Shown here: piece after piece, positions 24,557 through 33,842 of the stretch
Layout of the letters: each line of letters starts with the position of its first letter
Position numbering within the stretch: position 1 is the stretch's first letter
NCBI GenBank assembly: GCA_020344015.1
Contig: CP070812.1
Span: forward strand, 3,710,470-3,746,235
DNA: 35,766 bases
Direction of reading: 5' to 3'
From: Gemmatimonadota bacterium
GTDB lineage: Bacteria; Gemmatimonadota; Gemmatimonadetes; Palauibacterales; KS3-K002
The notes under the pieces: generated by a model
The model's input: the letters and a program-made list of their open reading frames with translations, nothing else
Databases searched by the model: none
Told to the model about the DNA's origin: nothing
Position numbers and translations under genes: made by a program

Positions 24557-24907
24557 ATGGGTAAGAGGACGATCACCGCGAACAGGCTACTGCGGACCTT
24601 GGGTCTCACGGCCGCGGGGGTAGTGGCAGTTAGTGCGCTGGGCGTGCTGCTCGTCCGTGATCAGGTTCACCGTCACCGGCGCGATCTATTCAGCCCGAGG
24701 CCGCTTCGCCGGCTCGCGGCGCTAACGTACATCGGCAAGCACCCGGACGTTGAGAACGCTCATCTGCTACGCGATTTCCTGAGCTGGGAGCAAGAGCCGA
24801 TGCTGCGTCGACGCGCGGCATCGATTCTCGGGCGAATGGAACGCCGCTTGGCCGGCTCCGAGGAGGCGGGAGGTAACAGCGGGAACGGGCAGGCGGCGGA
24901 TTGGTAA
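24557..24907 (+). CDS. Small single-pass membrane protein with HEAT-like segment
   Basis: I do not recognise this 116-residue protein. It has a basic N-terminus (GKRTITANRLLR), one hydrophobic helix (about residues 16-34) and a soluble part (about 45-95) with two helices patterned like a HEAT/armadillo repeat: PLRRLAALTYIGKHPDVENA and LLRDFLSWEQEPMLRRRAAS. The tail is Gly/Asn/Glu-rich. The N-in or N-out orientation is unclear; the positive-inside rule does not separate the two ends. Its stop overlaps the TTG start of mglB by 7 bases, so it is translationally coupled to the GTPase pair, and it may recruit or anchor that module. Confidence 0.7.
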   Translation: MGKRTITANRLLRTLGLTAAGVVAVSALGVLLVRDQVHRHRRDLFSPRPLRRLAALTYIGKHPDVENAHLLRDFLSWEQEPMLRRRAASILGRMERRLAGSEEAGGNSGNGQAADW

Positions 24908-25401
24908 CCGGTGGCGCGCCTAGTTGGTCGTTTGGACCCAGCGATTCCCAGCGGATCGAGGAGATCCTCAACAATCTCCTTTACGAGTCGAACGCCCGCT
25001 GTGCGCTGCTTGTCGACCGCACCGGCCAGTTGGTGACCACGGTCGGTGAGCAACCGAATTTTGATTCCGCTGCATTCGCCAGCCTGACGGCAGCGGATTT
25101 CTCAGCCAACGATCAATTGGCCTCGCTGATAGGGGAAGAAGAGTTCAGTTCGCTCTTCCACCAGGGTCGGACCGAGTCGATGTACCTCGCCGATGTCGGC
25201 AAGCGCCTAATCCTGGTGGTGCTGTTTAATCAGCAGACGACGTTGGGCCTCGTGCGGATCAAGATAAAAGACGCAGTCGCTGGCTTGAACAAGGCGTTCG
25301 AGGAAGTGTTCGGGCGAGGAGAAGATGAAGAGAGTCCGGCCCTCGAGCGCGGCTTTGTCGACGAAGCTGAGGATGAAATTGACCGACTGTTCCGGGAATA
25401 G
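24901..25401 (+). CDS. mglB: Roadblock/LC7 protein, MglB-like GTPase-activating partner
   Basis: A 166-residue protein with one Roadblock/LC7 domain: helix QRIEEILNNLLYESNARCAL, strand LLVDRTGQLVTTVGE, a long helix FASLTAADFSANDQLASLIG, and strands SMYLADVGKRLILVVLFNQ and TTLGLVRIKIK. The C-terminal tail of about 25 residues is acidic. In Myxococcus and Thermus, MglB dimers activate GTP hydrolysis by MglA. The MglA gene follows after 12 bases here, which is the main reason for the specific call. The TTG start at 24901 overlaps the previous gene; no better initiator is in frame before the domain begins. Confidence 0.85.
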   Translation: MVTGGAPSWSFGPSDSQRIEEILNNLLYESNARCALLVDRTGQLVTTVGEQPNFDSAAFASLTAADFSANDQLASLIGEEEFSSLFHQGRTESMYLADVGKRLILVVLFNQQTTLGLVRIKIKDAVAGLNKAFEEVFGRGEDEESPALERGFVDEAEDEIDRLFRE

Positions 25402-25413
25402 GGGATCTCGACC

Positions 25414-25992
25414 ATGTCGATGATCAACTATGCGTCCCGGGAAATAAACTGCAAGATCGTATATTATGGACCCGGGCTCGGCGGCAAGACGACGAACCTG
25501 GAATACATCTATAACAAGGTCGCACCGACGACTCGTGGTAAGCTCATCAGCCTAGCCACTGAGACTGAGCGCACTTTGTTCTTCGACTTCTTGCCGGTCG
25601 ATTTGGGCACGATCCGGGGGTTCAAGACTCGCTTCCATCTGTACACGGTACCTGGGCAGGTCTACTACAACGCGAGTCGCAAGTTGATCCTGAAGGGTGT
25701 CGACGGCGTTGTGTTCGTTGCCGACAGCCAGGTAGAACGTCTCGACGCGAACATCGAGTCGATGCACAATCTCTATGAGAACCTGGCGGAGTATGGGTAT
25801 GACCTGCGGCAGATACCCTTCGTGATCCAGTACAACAAGCGGGACCTGCCGAACGTATCGCCGGTCGAGGAATTGGAGCGACATCTCAACCCCGACCGCG
25901 TGCCCGCTTACGAGGGGGTGGCGACGAAGGGCATCGGCGTGTTCGACACGCTCAAGGCTGTTGCGAAACTCGTAATCAAGTCGCTGGGCTGA
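25414..25992 (+). CDS. mglA: MglA-like small Ras-family GTPase
   Basis: A 192-residue GTPase of the MglA type, the polarity switch that controls motility and other pole-specific machinery in the cytoplasm. The P-loop is [10 protein letters not shown] (19-28). The protein also has the MglA-type insertion [20 protein letters not shown], the switch II motif [16 protein letters not shown] with its Gln, a strand [11 protein letters not shown], and the base-recognition motif QYNKRDLP. All nucleotide-binding elements are intact. The ATG follows GGGGATC at close spacing. The gene lies 12 bases after mglB and 16 bases before pgsA. No pilus or gliding genes are in the window, so its target is unknown. 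Confidence 0.95.
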   Translation: MSMINYASREINCKIVYYGPGLGGKTTNLEYIYNKVAPTTRGKLISLATETERTLFFDFLPVDLGTIRGFKTRFHLYTVPGQVYYNASRKLILKGVDGVVFVADSQVERLDANIESMHNLYENLAEYGYDLRQIPFVIQYNKRDLPNVSPVEELERHLNPDRVPAYEGVATKGIGVFDTLKAVAKLVIKSLG

Positions 25993-26008
25993 GCGGGGGA
26001 TCCCTCCC

Positions 26009-26647
26009 GTGAATCTACCGAACGTTATTACGGTCGCGCGTACTCTGGCAGCGCCCGTAATCTTCGTGCTCATTCTGAGCGAGGGGTTCGGCTCGCTCCT
26101 GGTGGCGTTCATCCTCTTCCTCGCCGCCGCGATCTCCGACATCTGGGATGGCTACCTGGCTCGCCGGCGCGGCCAGATCACCGACTTCGGCAAGTTGGCC
26201 GATCCGATCGCCGACAAGCTTCTCGTCGTCAGTACCTTCGTTCCTTTCTACATTGTGTCGCTACGCGCTCCAGCGTCGGCGGTTCCGGTCGTTTTTGGCT
26301 GGGATGTCCTACCACTGTGGGTGTTGATCGTGGTCCTGGGTCGGGAGCTGCTGATAACGGTCTTCCGCGGCCTGGCGAAGCGGAGGGGTGTGGTCATCGC
26401 CGCCGGCAAGGAAGGCAAGTTCAAGGCGGTATTCCAGAACATGTTCATCGGTGGCGAGATACTCTGGCTGGCGCTGCGTTCCTGCGCCCTGGAACGCGCC
26501 TGGGACACGCCGTTTTGGTCGTTCTGGAAGGTCTTCCATGGCTCCTACGTGATGATCACGCTCACTATCGCAGTCGTGTTGACCGCCTACTCGCTTGCGG
26601 TCTACCTCTGGCGCTACCGGGCGTTGGTCGCGCGGCTCGCCGAGTGA
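26009..26647 (+). CDS. pgsA: CDP-diacylglycerol-glycerol-3-phosphate phosphatidyltransferase
   Basis: PgsA makes phosphatidylglycerol phosphate from CDP-diacylglycerol and glycerol-3-phosphate in the inner membrane. The N-terminus NLPNVITVARTLAAPVIFVL and the CDP-alcohol phosphotransferase motif DIWDGYLARRRGQITDFGKL followed by ADPIADK (four Asp in D-x2-D-G...G-x3-D-x3-D) are complete. Five or six membrane helices are visible over 212 residues. The start is GTG 26009. The stop overlaps the cinA ATG by one base (TGATG). The position before cinA is a common arrangement. Confidence 0.93.
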   Translation: MNLPNVITVARTLAAPVIFVLILSEGFGSLLVAFILFLAAAISDIWDGYLARRRGQITDFGKLADPIADKLLVVSTFVPFYIVSLRAPASAVPVVFGWDVLPLWVLIVVLGRELLITVFRGLAKRRGVVIAAGKEGKFKAVFQNMFIGGEILWLALRSCALERAWDTPFWSFWKVFHGSYVMITLTIAVVLTAYSLAVYLWRYRALVARLAE

Positions 26648-27909
26648 TGGGGCGCGAGCTCAGGGGCGTCGAGATTGTTGCTATCGGCGACGAGCTGCTC
26701 AGCGGTGCCACTCTCGACTCGAACGCAGCAACAATCGCCGGGCGACTAGAATCGCTCGGGCTACGCGTCTTGCGGAAGACGACGGTCCCCGATGCGGAAG
26801 CGCAAATCGAGGAGGCGGTGAGATCAGCGCTGGCACGCAGCGGCGCGGTAATCACGACTGGAGGGTTGGGACCGACGAGGGACGATGTCACGCGGGCCGC
26901 GGTTGCGGGCGTCTTCGGCCGTGGGCTAGAGTTTCGTGAAGATTTATGGCGCGCTTTGGAGGCGCGCTGGACGCGCCTGGGCAGGATACCGGAGACGAAT
27001 CGGGTCCAAGCCGAGGTGCCGGCGGGTGCGGAGGTCTTCCCGAACCGGCGCGGCACGGCGCCCGGCCTAGCGGTCGAGGATGACTCGCTGGGTCTCTGCG
27101 TCATGCTGCCGGGGCCGCCGCACGAGATGGAGGCGATCCTCAGCGAGCAGGTCGTCCCTTACCTCGAGGGTCGTACCGGGGTGCGGGGGCGCCGATCATT
27201 TCGCCGCACTCTGCGCACGGTGGGAATAGCCGAGTCGGCGATCGCCGAGCGGCTTGGGAATCGGCTCGACGATCTACCGCTCGATGTCGCACATCTCCCG
27301 GAGATCGACGGCAACGACATCCGAATGACCGCCTGGGCGGCTGACGAGTCGGATGCCGCCGCCGCGCTCGACGAGGCGGTGAGCCGTCTGCGTGAGCTTC
27401 TCGGTGTGCACGTCTATGGAGAGGGGGAGGCGGACCTGGCACAGGTTGTCGGCGACCTGCTCCGCGGGCGGGGGCTGAAAGTCGGTGTGGCCGAGAGCTG
27501 TACCGCCGGCCTGATCGGCAAGCGGCTGACCGAATCCCCGGGCTCCTCAGATTACTTCTGGGGTGGTATGATCGTGTACGACGACCGAGCCAAGGTTGAG
27601 CTGCTCGGCGTCTTGGAGCAGACGCTGCAGCGGCACGGCGCGGTCTCGGAGCAGGTCGCGCGCGAGATGGCCGTAGGCGTCTGTCGCCGGTCGGGTGCCG
27701 AGACAGCGATCGCCGTGACGGGGATAGCCGGCCCGGCGGGCGGGAGTGAGGACAAGCCTGTGGGCACTGTCTGGCTGGCGGTAATGGTCAGGGAGGTGGC
27801 GGTGACCGAGCGGCGGTTTTACCCGGGTACACGAGACATGGTCCGGGCGCGGGCGGCGCAGGGTGGCCTCGATCTGCTTCGTCGCACACTGCTGGAGGAG
27901 CTACGGTGA
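26647..27909 (+). CDS. cinA: CinA family protein (MoCF domain plus nicotinamide-nucleotide amidase)
   Basis: CinA pairs an N-terminal molybdopterin-binding-like (COG1058) domain with a C-terminal PncC-type amidase that deamidates NMN. The first domain has VEIVAIGDELLSGATLDSNA, TTGGLGPTRDDVTRAA, NRRGTAPGLAVE and MLPGPPHEMEAIL. The second (about residues 262-420) has VGVAESCTAGLIGKRLTESP with the catalytic Ser, FWGGMIVYDDRAKVELLGV, and AVTGIAGPAGGSEDKPVGTV. The length of 420 residues is standard. The ATG at 26647 overlaps the pgsA stop; an upstream in-frame extension lies inside pgsA and is rejected. The TGA overlaps the GTG of the next gene. Confidence 0.96.
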   Translation: MGRELRGVEIVAIGDELLSGATLDSNAATIAGRLESLGLRVLRKTTVPDAEAQIEEAVRSALARSGAVITTGGLGPTRDDVTRAAVAGVFGRGLEFREDLWRALEARWTRLGRIPETNRVQAEVPAGAEVFPNRRGTAPGLAVEDDSLGLCVMLPGPPHEMEAILSEQVVPYLEGRTGVRGRRSFRRTLRTVGIAESAIAERLGNRLDDLPLDVAHLPEIDGNDIRMTAWAADESDAAAALDEAVSRLRELLGVHVYGEGEADLAQVVGDLLRGRGLKVGVAESCTAGLIGKRLTESPGSSDYFWGGMIVYDDRAKVELLGVLEQTLQRHGAVSEQVAREMAVGVCRRSGAETAIAVTGIAGPAGGSEDKPVGTVWLAVMVREVAVTERRFYPGTRDMVRARAAQGGLDLLRRTLLEELR

Positions 27910-28787
27910 GAGGAGCGCACGCTTATTTCTCGGGTTCCGGTAACATCCGGCTCCACTATCGGTGCTGGGACGTGCCGACGCCGCGGGCGGTGGTCATTAT
28001 CTGCCACGGACTGGGCGAGCATTCGGGGCGCTACGAGGAGCTAGCGCAAGACTTCGCCCGTGCGGGCCTGAGTAGCTACGCTCTTGATCACCGGGGCCAC
28101 GGCCGCTCGGACGGTCGTCGAGGGCATGTGCGGCGGTTCACCCGCTACGTGCACGATTTGGAGAAATTCCGGCGGCGCGTGTTCGGAGCCGTAGGACCCG
28201 ACGTTCCGCTGATCTTCCTCGGCCACTCGCTCGGTGGTCTGATCATGATCCGCTACCTGCAGGAATATCCGGCGGTGCCTGCGCACGGGGTGGTGCTCTC
28301 CGCGCCACTTCTCGGTATGGCGATGGAGGTTCCGCAGTGGAAGGAGCGTTTGTCCGGCCTCCTCTACTACGCGATGCCGGCGTTGCCCATGAGTACGGGG
28401 CTAGATCCGGAACACCTCAGCCACGACCCAGAGGTGGTAGCGGCCTACAGGCGTGACGCGCTCGTCCACGACCGAATCACGCCGCGCCTCTACGGAGAGA
28501 TCGTCGGCGAAATCGAGCAGGCGTTCGCTAAGGTCTCACAACTGCGGTTACCGGTCTTGGTGCTGATACCGAGCGCTGACAAGATCGTTCGCCCGGATCT
28601 GATGCAGCAGTTCGCGGCGGAACTGCGGAAAGTGAGCCCGGTCCAGGTCAGGACCTTCGCTGGTCTTTACCACGAGGTCTTGAACGAGACAACGCGTTCG
28701 AGCGCGGTGGCCGATATCCTCGGCTGGATCGAGCGCCGCATACCGCAATACTCCGGCTCGCCGACGACCGCCGAATCGGCCAGCTAA
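27906..28787 (+). CDS. Alpha/beta hydrolase, monoglyceride lipase / lysophospholipase family
   Basis: A 293-residue hydrolase of the monoacylglycerol lipase/PldB group. The opening IRLHYRCWDVPTPRAVVIIC and HGLGEHSGRYEELA are typical (HGxGE oxyanion motif). The nucleophile elbow is GHSLGG, YALDHRGHGRSDG follows strand 4, the acid is in LIPSADKIV, and the catalytic His is in LYHEVLNE, so the triad is complete. No signal peptide; probably cytoplasmic. It starts with GTG overlapping the cinA stop (GTGA at 27906-27909). Proximity to pgsA makes a role in lipid turnover possible, but that is inference. Confidence 0.9.
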   Translation: MRGAHAYFSGSGNIRLHYRCWDVPTPRAVVIICHGLGEHSGRYEELAQDFARAGLSSYALDHRGHGRSDGRRGHVRRFTRYVHDLEKFRRRVFGAVGPDVPLIFLGHSLGGLIMIRYLQEYPAVPAHGVVLSAPLLGMAMEVPQWKERLSGLLYYAMPALPMSTGLDPEHLSHDPEVVAAYRRDALVHDRITPRLYGEIVGEIEQAFAKVSQLRLPVLVLIPSADKIVRPDLMQQFAAELRKVSPVQVRTFAGLYHEVLNETTRSSAVADILGWIERRIPQYSGSPTTAESAS

Positions 28788-28890
28788 GGCGGCGGCCACG
28801 GCTGCCAACTCGCGCCGGCCGGACTTGACGGCGGACGGGAAAGCGATGACTCTCAGAAGCAACTTTGTGACGCGCTAACGAGACTGAGAT
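28788..28890 (+). other. Spacer before grpE, no CIRCE element
   Basis: It holds a good -35-like TTGACG (28825-28830) without a convincing -10. I see no CIRCE inverted repeat (TTAGCACTC-N9-GAGTGCTAA), so HrcA control of grpE-dnaJ is not indicated by this spacer. Confidence 0.3.
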
Positions 28891-29559
28891 ATGGGGCCAC
28901 GAAAGAGAGCAAAGAAAACCAGGGACAAGGCCGTCGATGATGCCCGCGAGACTGCGGTCCCGGAATCAGAGGCTGAAGTCCTCGCGGCGGAAGAGCGGGA
29001 CGAGCCGGCGATACTCGAGGAGAGCGAAGAGACAGCGGCGCCGACCCCCGACGAGGTGATCGCGACGCTGAGCTCGGAATTGGAGGCGCTCGAGGACCGC
29101 CACCTGAGGCTTGTTGCGGAGTTTGACAATTTCCGCAAACGGACCGTCAAGGAGCGCTCGGAGCAGGCGCAGCGTGCCCAGGGTGACCTGGCGCGTCAGC
29201 TCCTCGAGTCGCTCGATGACCTGGCCCGGGTCTCCGAGCTCGGATCGTCCGATCACGACGCGGCGGCCATACTGGAGGGTGTCCAACTCGTGGAGAAGAA
29301 GCTCCAACGGGCACTGGAGCAACTGGGGCTCAAGCGCATCGAAGCCGTGGGTCAGCGATTCGACCCCGAGCTGCACGAGGCGATGGTGACCGTTGCCACT
29401 GAGGACCCGGAGGAGGACGAGACCGTCTCACAGGAGTTCGCCAAGGGGTACACCTTCGGGAATACGCTGCTACGGCCTTCGAGGGTCGCGGTGAAGATGT
29501 ACCGGCCGGCCGAGGAGGGCGGAGCTGTGGAGCCCGGAGAGAGCGAGGACGGGTCCTAA
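28891..29559 (+). CDS. grpE: Nucleotide exchange factor GrpE
   Basis: GrpE releases ADP from DnaK. The 222 residues start with a basic stretch and a long acidic, disordered region (to about 60). The dimerising helix follows (ELEALEDRHLRLVAEFDNFR, KRTVKERSEQAQRAQGDLA), then LLESLDDLARV, and the C-terminal beta-wing with GQRFDPELHEAMVTV and GYTFGNTLLRPSRVAVK, the family signature. A Glu/Gly/Ser tail ends the protein. dnaJ begins 3 bases after the stop. dnaK is not adjacent. Confidence 0.97.
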   Translation: MGPRKRAKKTRDKAVDDARETAVPESEAEVLAAEERDEPAILEESEETAAPTPDEVIATLSSELEALEDRHLRLVAEFDNFRKRTVKERSEQAQRAQGDLARQLLESLDDLARVSELGSSDHDAAAILEGVQLVEKKLQRALEQLGLKRIEAVGQRFDPELHEAMVTVATEDPEEDETVSQEFAKGYTFGNTLLRPSRVAVKMYRPAEEGGAVEPGESEDGS

Positions 29560-29562
29560 GAC

Positions 29563-30634
<1,072 letters not shown>

Positions 30635-30645
<11 letters not shown>

Positions 30646-31738
30646 AGCCGGTACCGATCACCCCGCCCCCCAGCAGCGTCTCTCCAGCATAGATCGCCGC
30701 GGATTGACCGGGTGTAACCGCCCTATGCGCCACATGGAGTCGGATCAGGGCGCGCTCGCCGTCCAGTTCGTCGATCGTGCCCGTGACCACTTGCCCGCGG
30801 TGACGGATCTGGACCCCCACCTCGTCGCCCGCCGCCGGCGGATCGCCCAGCCAGTTCATCCCAGCGAGCGTGATCTCCGTCGAATCGAGAGCACTCGAGG
30901 GACCGATGATCACTGACCGGGTGCCCGGCTCGATCCTCACCACATACATTGGGGCCGTAAAGCCGCCGGGCAGACGCTTGCGCTGACCGATCGTGTAGCG
31001 GCAATAGCCGTCGTGCTGGCCGACCTCGTCCCCGTCCACGGTGAGAATCGGGCCCGGCCGGAAAGCCGGGTGCTCGCCGTCCAGGCGCGTGGCCAGGAAG
31101 CCGGCGTAGTCGCCGTCGGGGACGAAACATATGTCGAAACTCTCCGGCTTGTCCGCCGTCGCTAAGCCGAGCTGGCGGGCACGTCGCCGGACCTCGCTCT
31201 TGCCGAGCTCACCCACCGGCAGCTCGAGCCGCTCCAGTACGTCACGGTCGATTCCCCAGAGGAAGTATGTCTGGTCCTTCGCTCTGTCGGTTGCTCGCAT
31301 GAGCTGAGTGCCGAGGCCGGAGCGGACGCAGCGGGCGTAGTGGCCGGTGGCGATACGCTCGCAGCCCAGCATACGGGCTCTACGCAACAGGTCGCTGAAC
31401 TTGGTGTACGAGTTGCAGAGAACGCACGGATTGGGTGTTCGTCCGGCGGCGTACTCGGTGACGAAATCATCGATGACGTCGTGGGTGAACTCGTCCTCGA
31501 GATCGAAGACGTAGTGAGGGATGCCGAGCTTTTGGGCTACGGCGCGTGCGTCGGCGATTCCCTCCAGCCCGCAGCAGGTCTTCGACGAGCCTGGGACGTC
31601 GGCGTAGCAGAAGGTCTTGATCGTGGCACCTACTACATCGTAGCCGCGCTCGACGAGCATTGCAGCGGCAAGCGACGAGTCGACGCCGCCGCTCATCGCG
31701 ACGAGGACTCTTTGACGATCTCGGTTCTTTTCAGGCAC
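30635..31738 (-). CDS. mnmA: tRNA-specific 2-thiouridylase MnmA, CxxC type
   Basis: MnmA adds sulfur to U34 of tRNAs for Lys, Glu and Gln, using ATP. The 367 residues start with the PP-loop [15 protein letters not shown] (Ser16-Ser21). Family marks follow: [53 protein letters not shown] and [17 protein letters not shown]. Cys108 and Cys204 match the two conserved Cys. Where E. coli has Asp (DxxC), this protein has Cys105, giving CVLC; the CxxC plus distal Cys set is the one reported to hold a [4Fe-4S] cluster in some MnmA enzymes. It follows a cysteine desulfurase gene by 34 bases on the same strand, which would supply the sulfur. Confidence 0.97.
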
Positions 31739-31772
31739 AGTCGACGCTAATCGGTTGACGCGGCCCTCGACG

Positions 31773-32930
31773 TCAGTGTCCGGAAAATTCCCTGACTCGT
31801 TGCACGACCTTGGGGAACACCTCCAATGCGTACTCTATATCCTCCGCTCGAGTTCCCCAGCCGAGACTCAAGCGGATGGCGTTGCTGGCGAGCTCACCCT
31901 CACGACCCATCGCCGCGATGACGTGGGACGGTTCCACGCTACCTGTGCTGCACGCCGAGCCGGAGGAAACACAAATTCCTTCCAGATCGAGGGCGGTGAG
32001 CACGCCTTCCAGGTCAATATTCGGCACCGATATGTTGAGCACGTTGGGTAGCCGCTGGAGCGCGTCGCCGCCGTTCACAACGATCCCAGGCAGAGTCTTG
32101 TGCAGACCGACGCTCAGCCGATCCCTGAGGGCGCTCAGCCGTTCCGTCTCCGGCTCGAGCTCCGAGATCGAGGCGGCCACCGCCGCGGCGAAGCCCACGA
32201 TTCCGGCCACATTCTCTGTCCCAGAGCGGAGTCCGCTCTCCTGGCCGCCGCCGTAGACGATGGGCTCGAGCTCGACGGCACCGCTGACGTAGAGCGCGCC
32301 GACCCCCTTCGGGCCGCCCAGCTTGTGAGCGGAGAAGGCCACGAGATCGACGCCCACCGCATCCACCTCGAGCGGTATTTTGCCAAGCGCCTGCACTGCG
32401 TCCGAATGGAAAGTCGCTCCGCGATCGCGGCAGAGCTCCGCCAGCGCCTTCAGCGGCTGTATGACCCCGGTCTCGTTGTTTGCCCACATCACCGATACTA
32501 GCGTCGGACGGCCATCGTCCGGCAATAGCCCGACCAACCGCTCGAGATCGACGGTCCCGTCGGCCTTGACGGGCGCCACGCGCACATCATAGCCGCCGGA
32601 AGCAAGCACCTTCGTCGACTCGATAACGGCCTTGTGTTCGATGCTCGAACGAATCACACAGCCACCAGGGTGCCGCCTCGCGAAGCCAATAACGGCAAGG
32701 CAGTCCGCCTCGCTGCCAGAGCCGGTATAGACCAGACGGCCGTCCCCGGCGCCGAGCGCGGCCAGCGTCTGCCGCCGCGCTTCCTCCACGGCCAGGCGTG
32801 CGTCGCGGCCGTACGAGTGCACGCTGGACGGATTCCCGAACTCATCATCCAGGTAGTGTGCCATTGCCCTTGCCGCCTCGGGGCGGAGCGGTGTCGTCGC
32901 GGAGTAATCTAGGTAGACGCGCTTCATCAT
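31773..32930 (-). CDS. Cysteine desulfurase, NifS/IscS family
   Basis: A PLP enzyme that takes sulfur from cysteine as a persulfide. The 385 residues contain YLDYSATTPLRPEA, FGNPSSVHSYGR, SSIEHKAVIES with the PLP-stacking His, ANNETGVIQPL, FHSDAVQALGK, AFSAHKLGGPKG with PLP Lys203, and the active Cys327 in VSSGSACSTGSVEPSHV. The RSGTEN motif is present. The Cys loop resembles the long-loop NifS/IscS group. No IscU or SufU gene is nearby, while mnmA lies 34 bases downstream, so its main client here may be tRNA thiolation. Two ATG codons start the frame (32930 and 32927). Upstream is the hexamer-repeat palindrome. Confidence 0.95.
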   Translation of the reverse strand: MMKRVYLDYSATTPLRPEAARAMAHYLDDEFGNPSSVHSYGRDARLAVEEARRQTLAALGAGDGRLVYTGSGSEADCLAVIGFARRHPGGCVIRSSIEHKAVIESTKVLASGGYDVRVAPVKADGTVDLERLVGLLPDDGRPTLVSVMWANNETGVIQPLKALAELCRDRGATFHSDAVQALGKIPLEVDAVGVDLVAFSAHKLGGPKGVGALYVSGAVELEPIVYGGGQESGLRSGTENVAGIVGFAAAVAASISELEPETERLSALRDRLSVGLHKTLPGIVVNGGDALQRLPNVLNISVPNIDLEGVLTALDLEGICVSSGSACSTGSVEPSHVIAAMGREGELASNAIRLSLGWGTRAEDIEYALEVFPKVVQRVREFSGH

Positions 32931-32963
32931 CCCTGTTCTGACTCCCTCTCCATCTCTATCTGT

Positions 32964-33023
32964 ATCTCCATCCCCATCGCCATCCCCATCGAGTTCGATG
33001 GCGATGGCGATGGCGATGGAGAT
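32964..33023. repeat. Hexamer-repeat palindrome between the desulfurase gene and bshB1
   Basis: Arms 32964-32992 and 32995-33023 are each 29 bases and pair at 27 positions, with only GT between them. The right arm is GGCGAT repeated (then GGAGAT); the left arm is CCATCG/CCATCC repeated, with further CTATCT/GTATCT hexamers outward to about 32945. As RNA it would be one very stable long hairpin. It fills most of the 143-base spacer. Confidence 0.85.
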
Positions 33024-33073
33024 GGAGACGCTAGGAAACTATCCACGCCGGACTTGGAGGGAAGTCGTCCGTC

Positions 33074-33787
33074 CTAGAAACTGCTTACGGGCAGGCTTAC
33101 AACGTCGTCTACCAGCATCGTCTCGCGCGTGTAAAACGGCTCGCCGTAGGCCACCCGGATCAGCGACCCGTAGTGTGCGTCTTGGATTCTCACCAGGTCG
33201 TAGAGCGGCACCTCGGCGGGATAGAGTTCGCCCAGCGCCTTTATGCCGTCGAACTGGGAGGCATAGCAGCGAATTGCCTCGAGCTTCCGCTCGAAGGCAT
33301 CGCTGATGTCGACAACGAACGTCGGTTTGAGCGCATGTTCGCGGTAGGCGAGCGTGTAGAGGATCTTGGAGGGACGGTGTGGGTCGCCGGCGGCGGGGAA
33401 GTTCTTCAAACCCGCCAGATAGCAGGCGTCGTAGCCCAACTGGGACGCGACGCGATGATCGGGGTGCCGGCCCTCGAAATAGGGGAGGATCACCGTACGC
33501 GGGCGCAGCTCGCGGATCGCCTCGACCAGTTGGGTCCGGCTCTCCTCGTCGTTACGGATCCGTGCGTCGGGCAGGTCGAGCGCCATCCGCGCGGTTAGCC
33601 CGAGAATCTCGGCTGCTCGTTCCGCTTCCGCTCTGCGCCCCTCTGGTGTCCCGTACGTTCCGAGCTCGCCGGCGCTCAGATCGAGAATTCCGGTCTTGTG
33701 GCCGAACGCGGCGGCGCGGATCAACGTGCCCCCGCAGAGGAGCTCGGCGTCGTCAGGGTGCGGCGTAATAGCGAGTAGATCGACCAT
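33074..33787 (-). CDS. bshB1: Bacillithiol biosynthesis deacetylase BshB1
   Basis: BshB1 removes the acetyl group from N-acetylglucosaminyl-malate in bacillithiol synthesis, a cytoplasmic zinc step. The 237 residues fit the family: VDLLAITPHPDDAELLCGGT with the metal ligands His10, Asp12 or Asp13, then LDLSAGELGTYGTPEGRRAE, ILPYFEGRHPDHRVAS with the later His ligands, and a C-terminal KLEAIRCYASQFD. The GELGTYGT and QF regions distinguish BshB1 from general LmbE proteins. bshA and bshC are not in the window. No strong ribosome-binding site precedes the ATG. The gene is flanked on both sides by hexamer-repeat inverted elements. Confidence 0.92.
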   Translation of the reverse strand: MVDLLAITPHPDDAELLCGGTLIRAAAFGHKTGILDLSAGELGTYGTPEGRRAEAERAAEILGLTARMALDLPDARIRNDEESRTQLVEAIRELRPRTVILPYFEGRHPDHRVASQLGYDACYLAGLKNFPAAGDPHRPSKILYTLAYREHALKPTFVVDISDAFERKLEAIRCYASQFDGIKALGELYPAEVPLYDLVRIQDAHYGSLIRVAYGEPFYTRETMLVDDVVSLPVSSF

Positions 33788-33825
33788 GGGTTGAAGAATG
33801 TCGGTCCCCGGACCCCGCCCGCAAG

Positions 33826-33837
33826 TCGGAGCTCCGA
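33826..33837. promoter_or_regulatory. 12-bp palindrome upstream of bshB1
   Basis: TCGGAGCTCCGA is a perfect palindrome 39-50 bases upstream of the bshB1 start, the right place for an operator. A second small hairpin (GGTCC-CC-GGACC, 33803-33814) lies closer to the start. Function is not shown. Confidence 0.3.
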
Positions 33838-33842
33838 ACTCC

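Noticed and set aside
26317..26646. N-terminal extension of CinA inside pgsA
   Set aside because: The extension is out of frame with pgsA and has no CinA character; the ATG at 26647 begins the conserved domain.
28788..28890. CIRCE operator before grpE
   Set aside because: No TTAGCACTC/GAGTGCTAA pair is present.
32998..33306. Small plus-strand frame starting with Met-Ala repeats
   Set aside because: The N-terminus is the GGCGAT repeat and the rest is antisense to bshB1.
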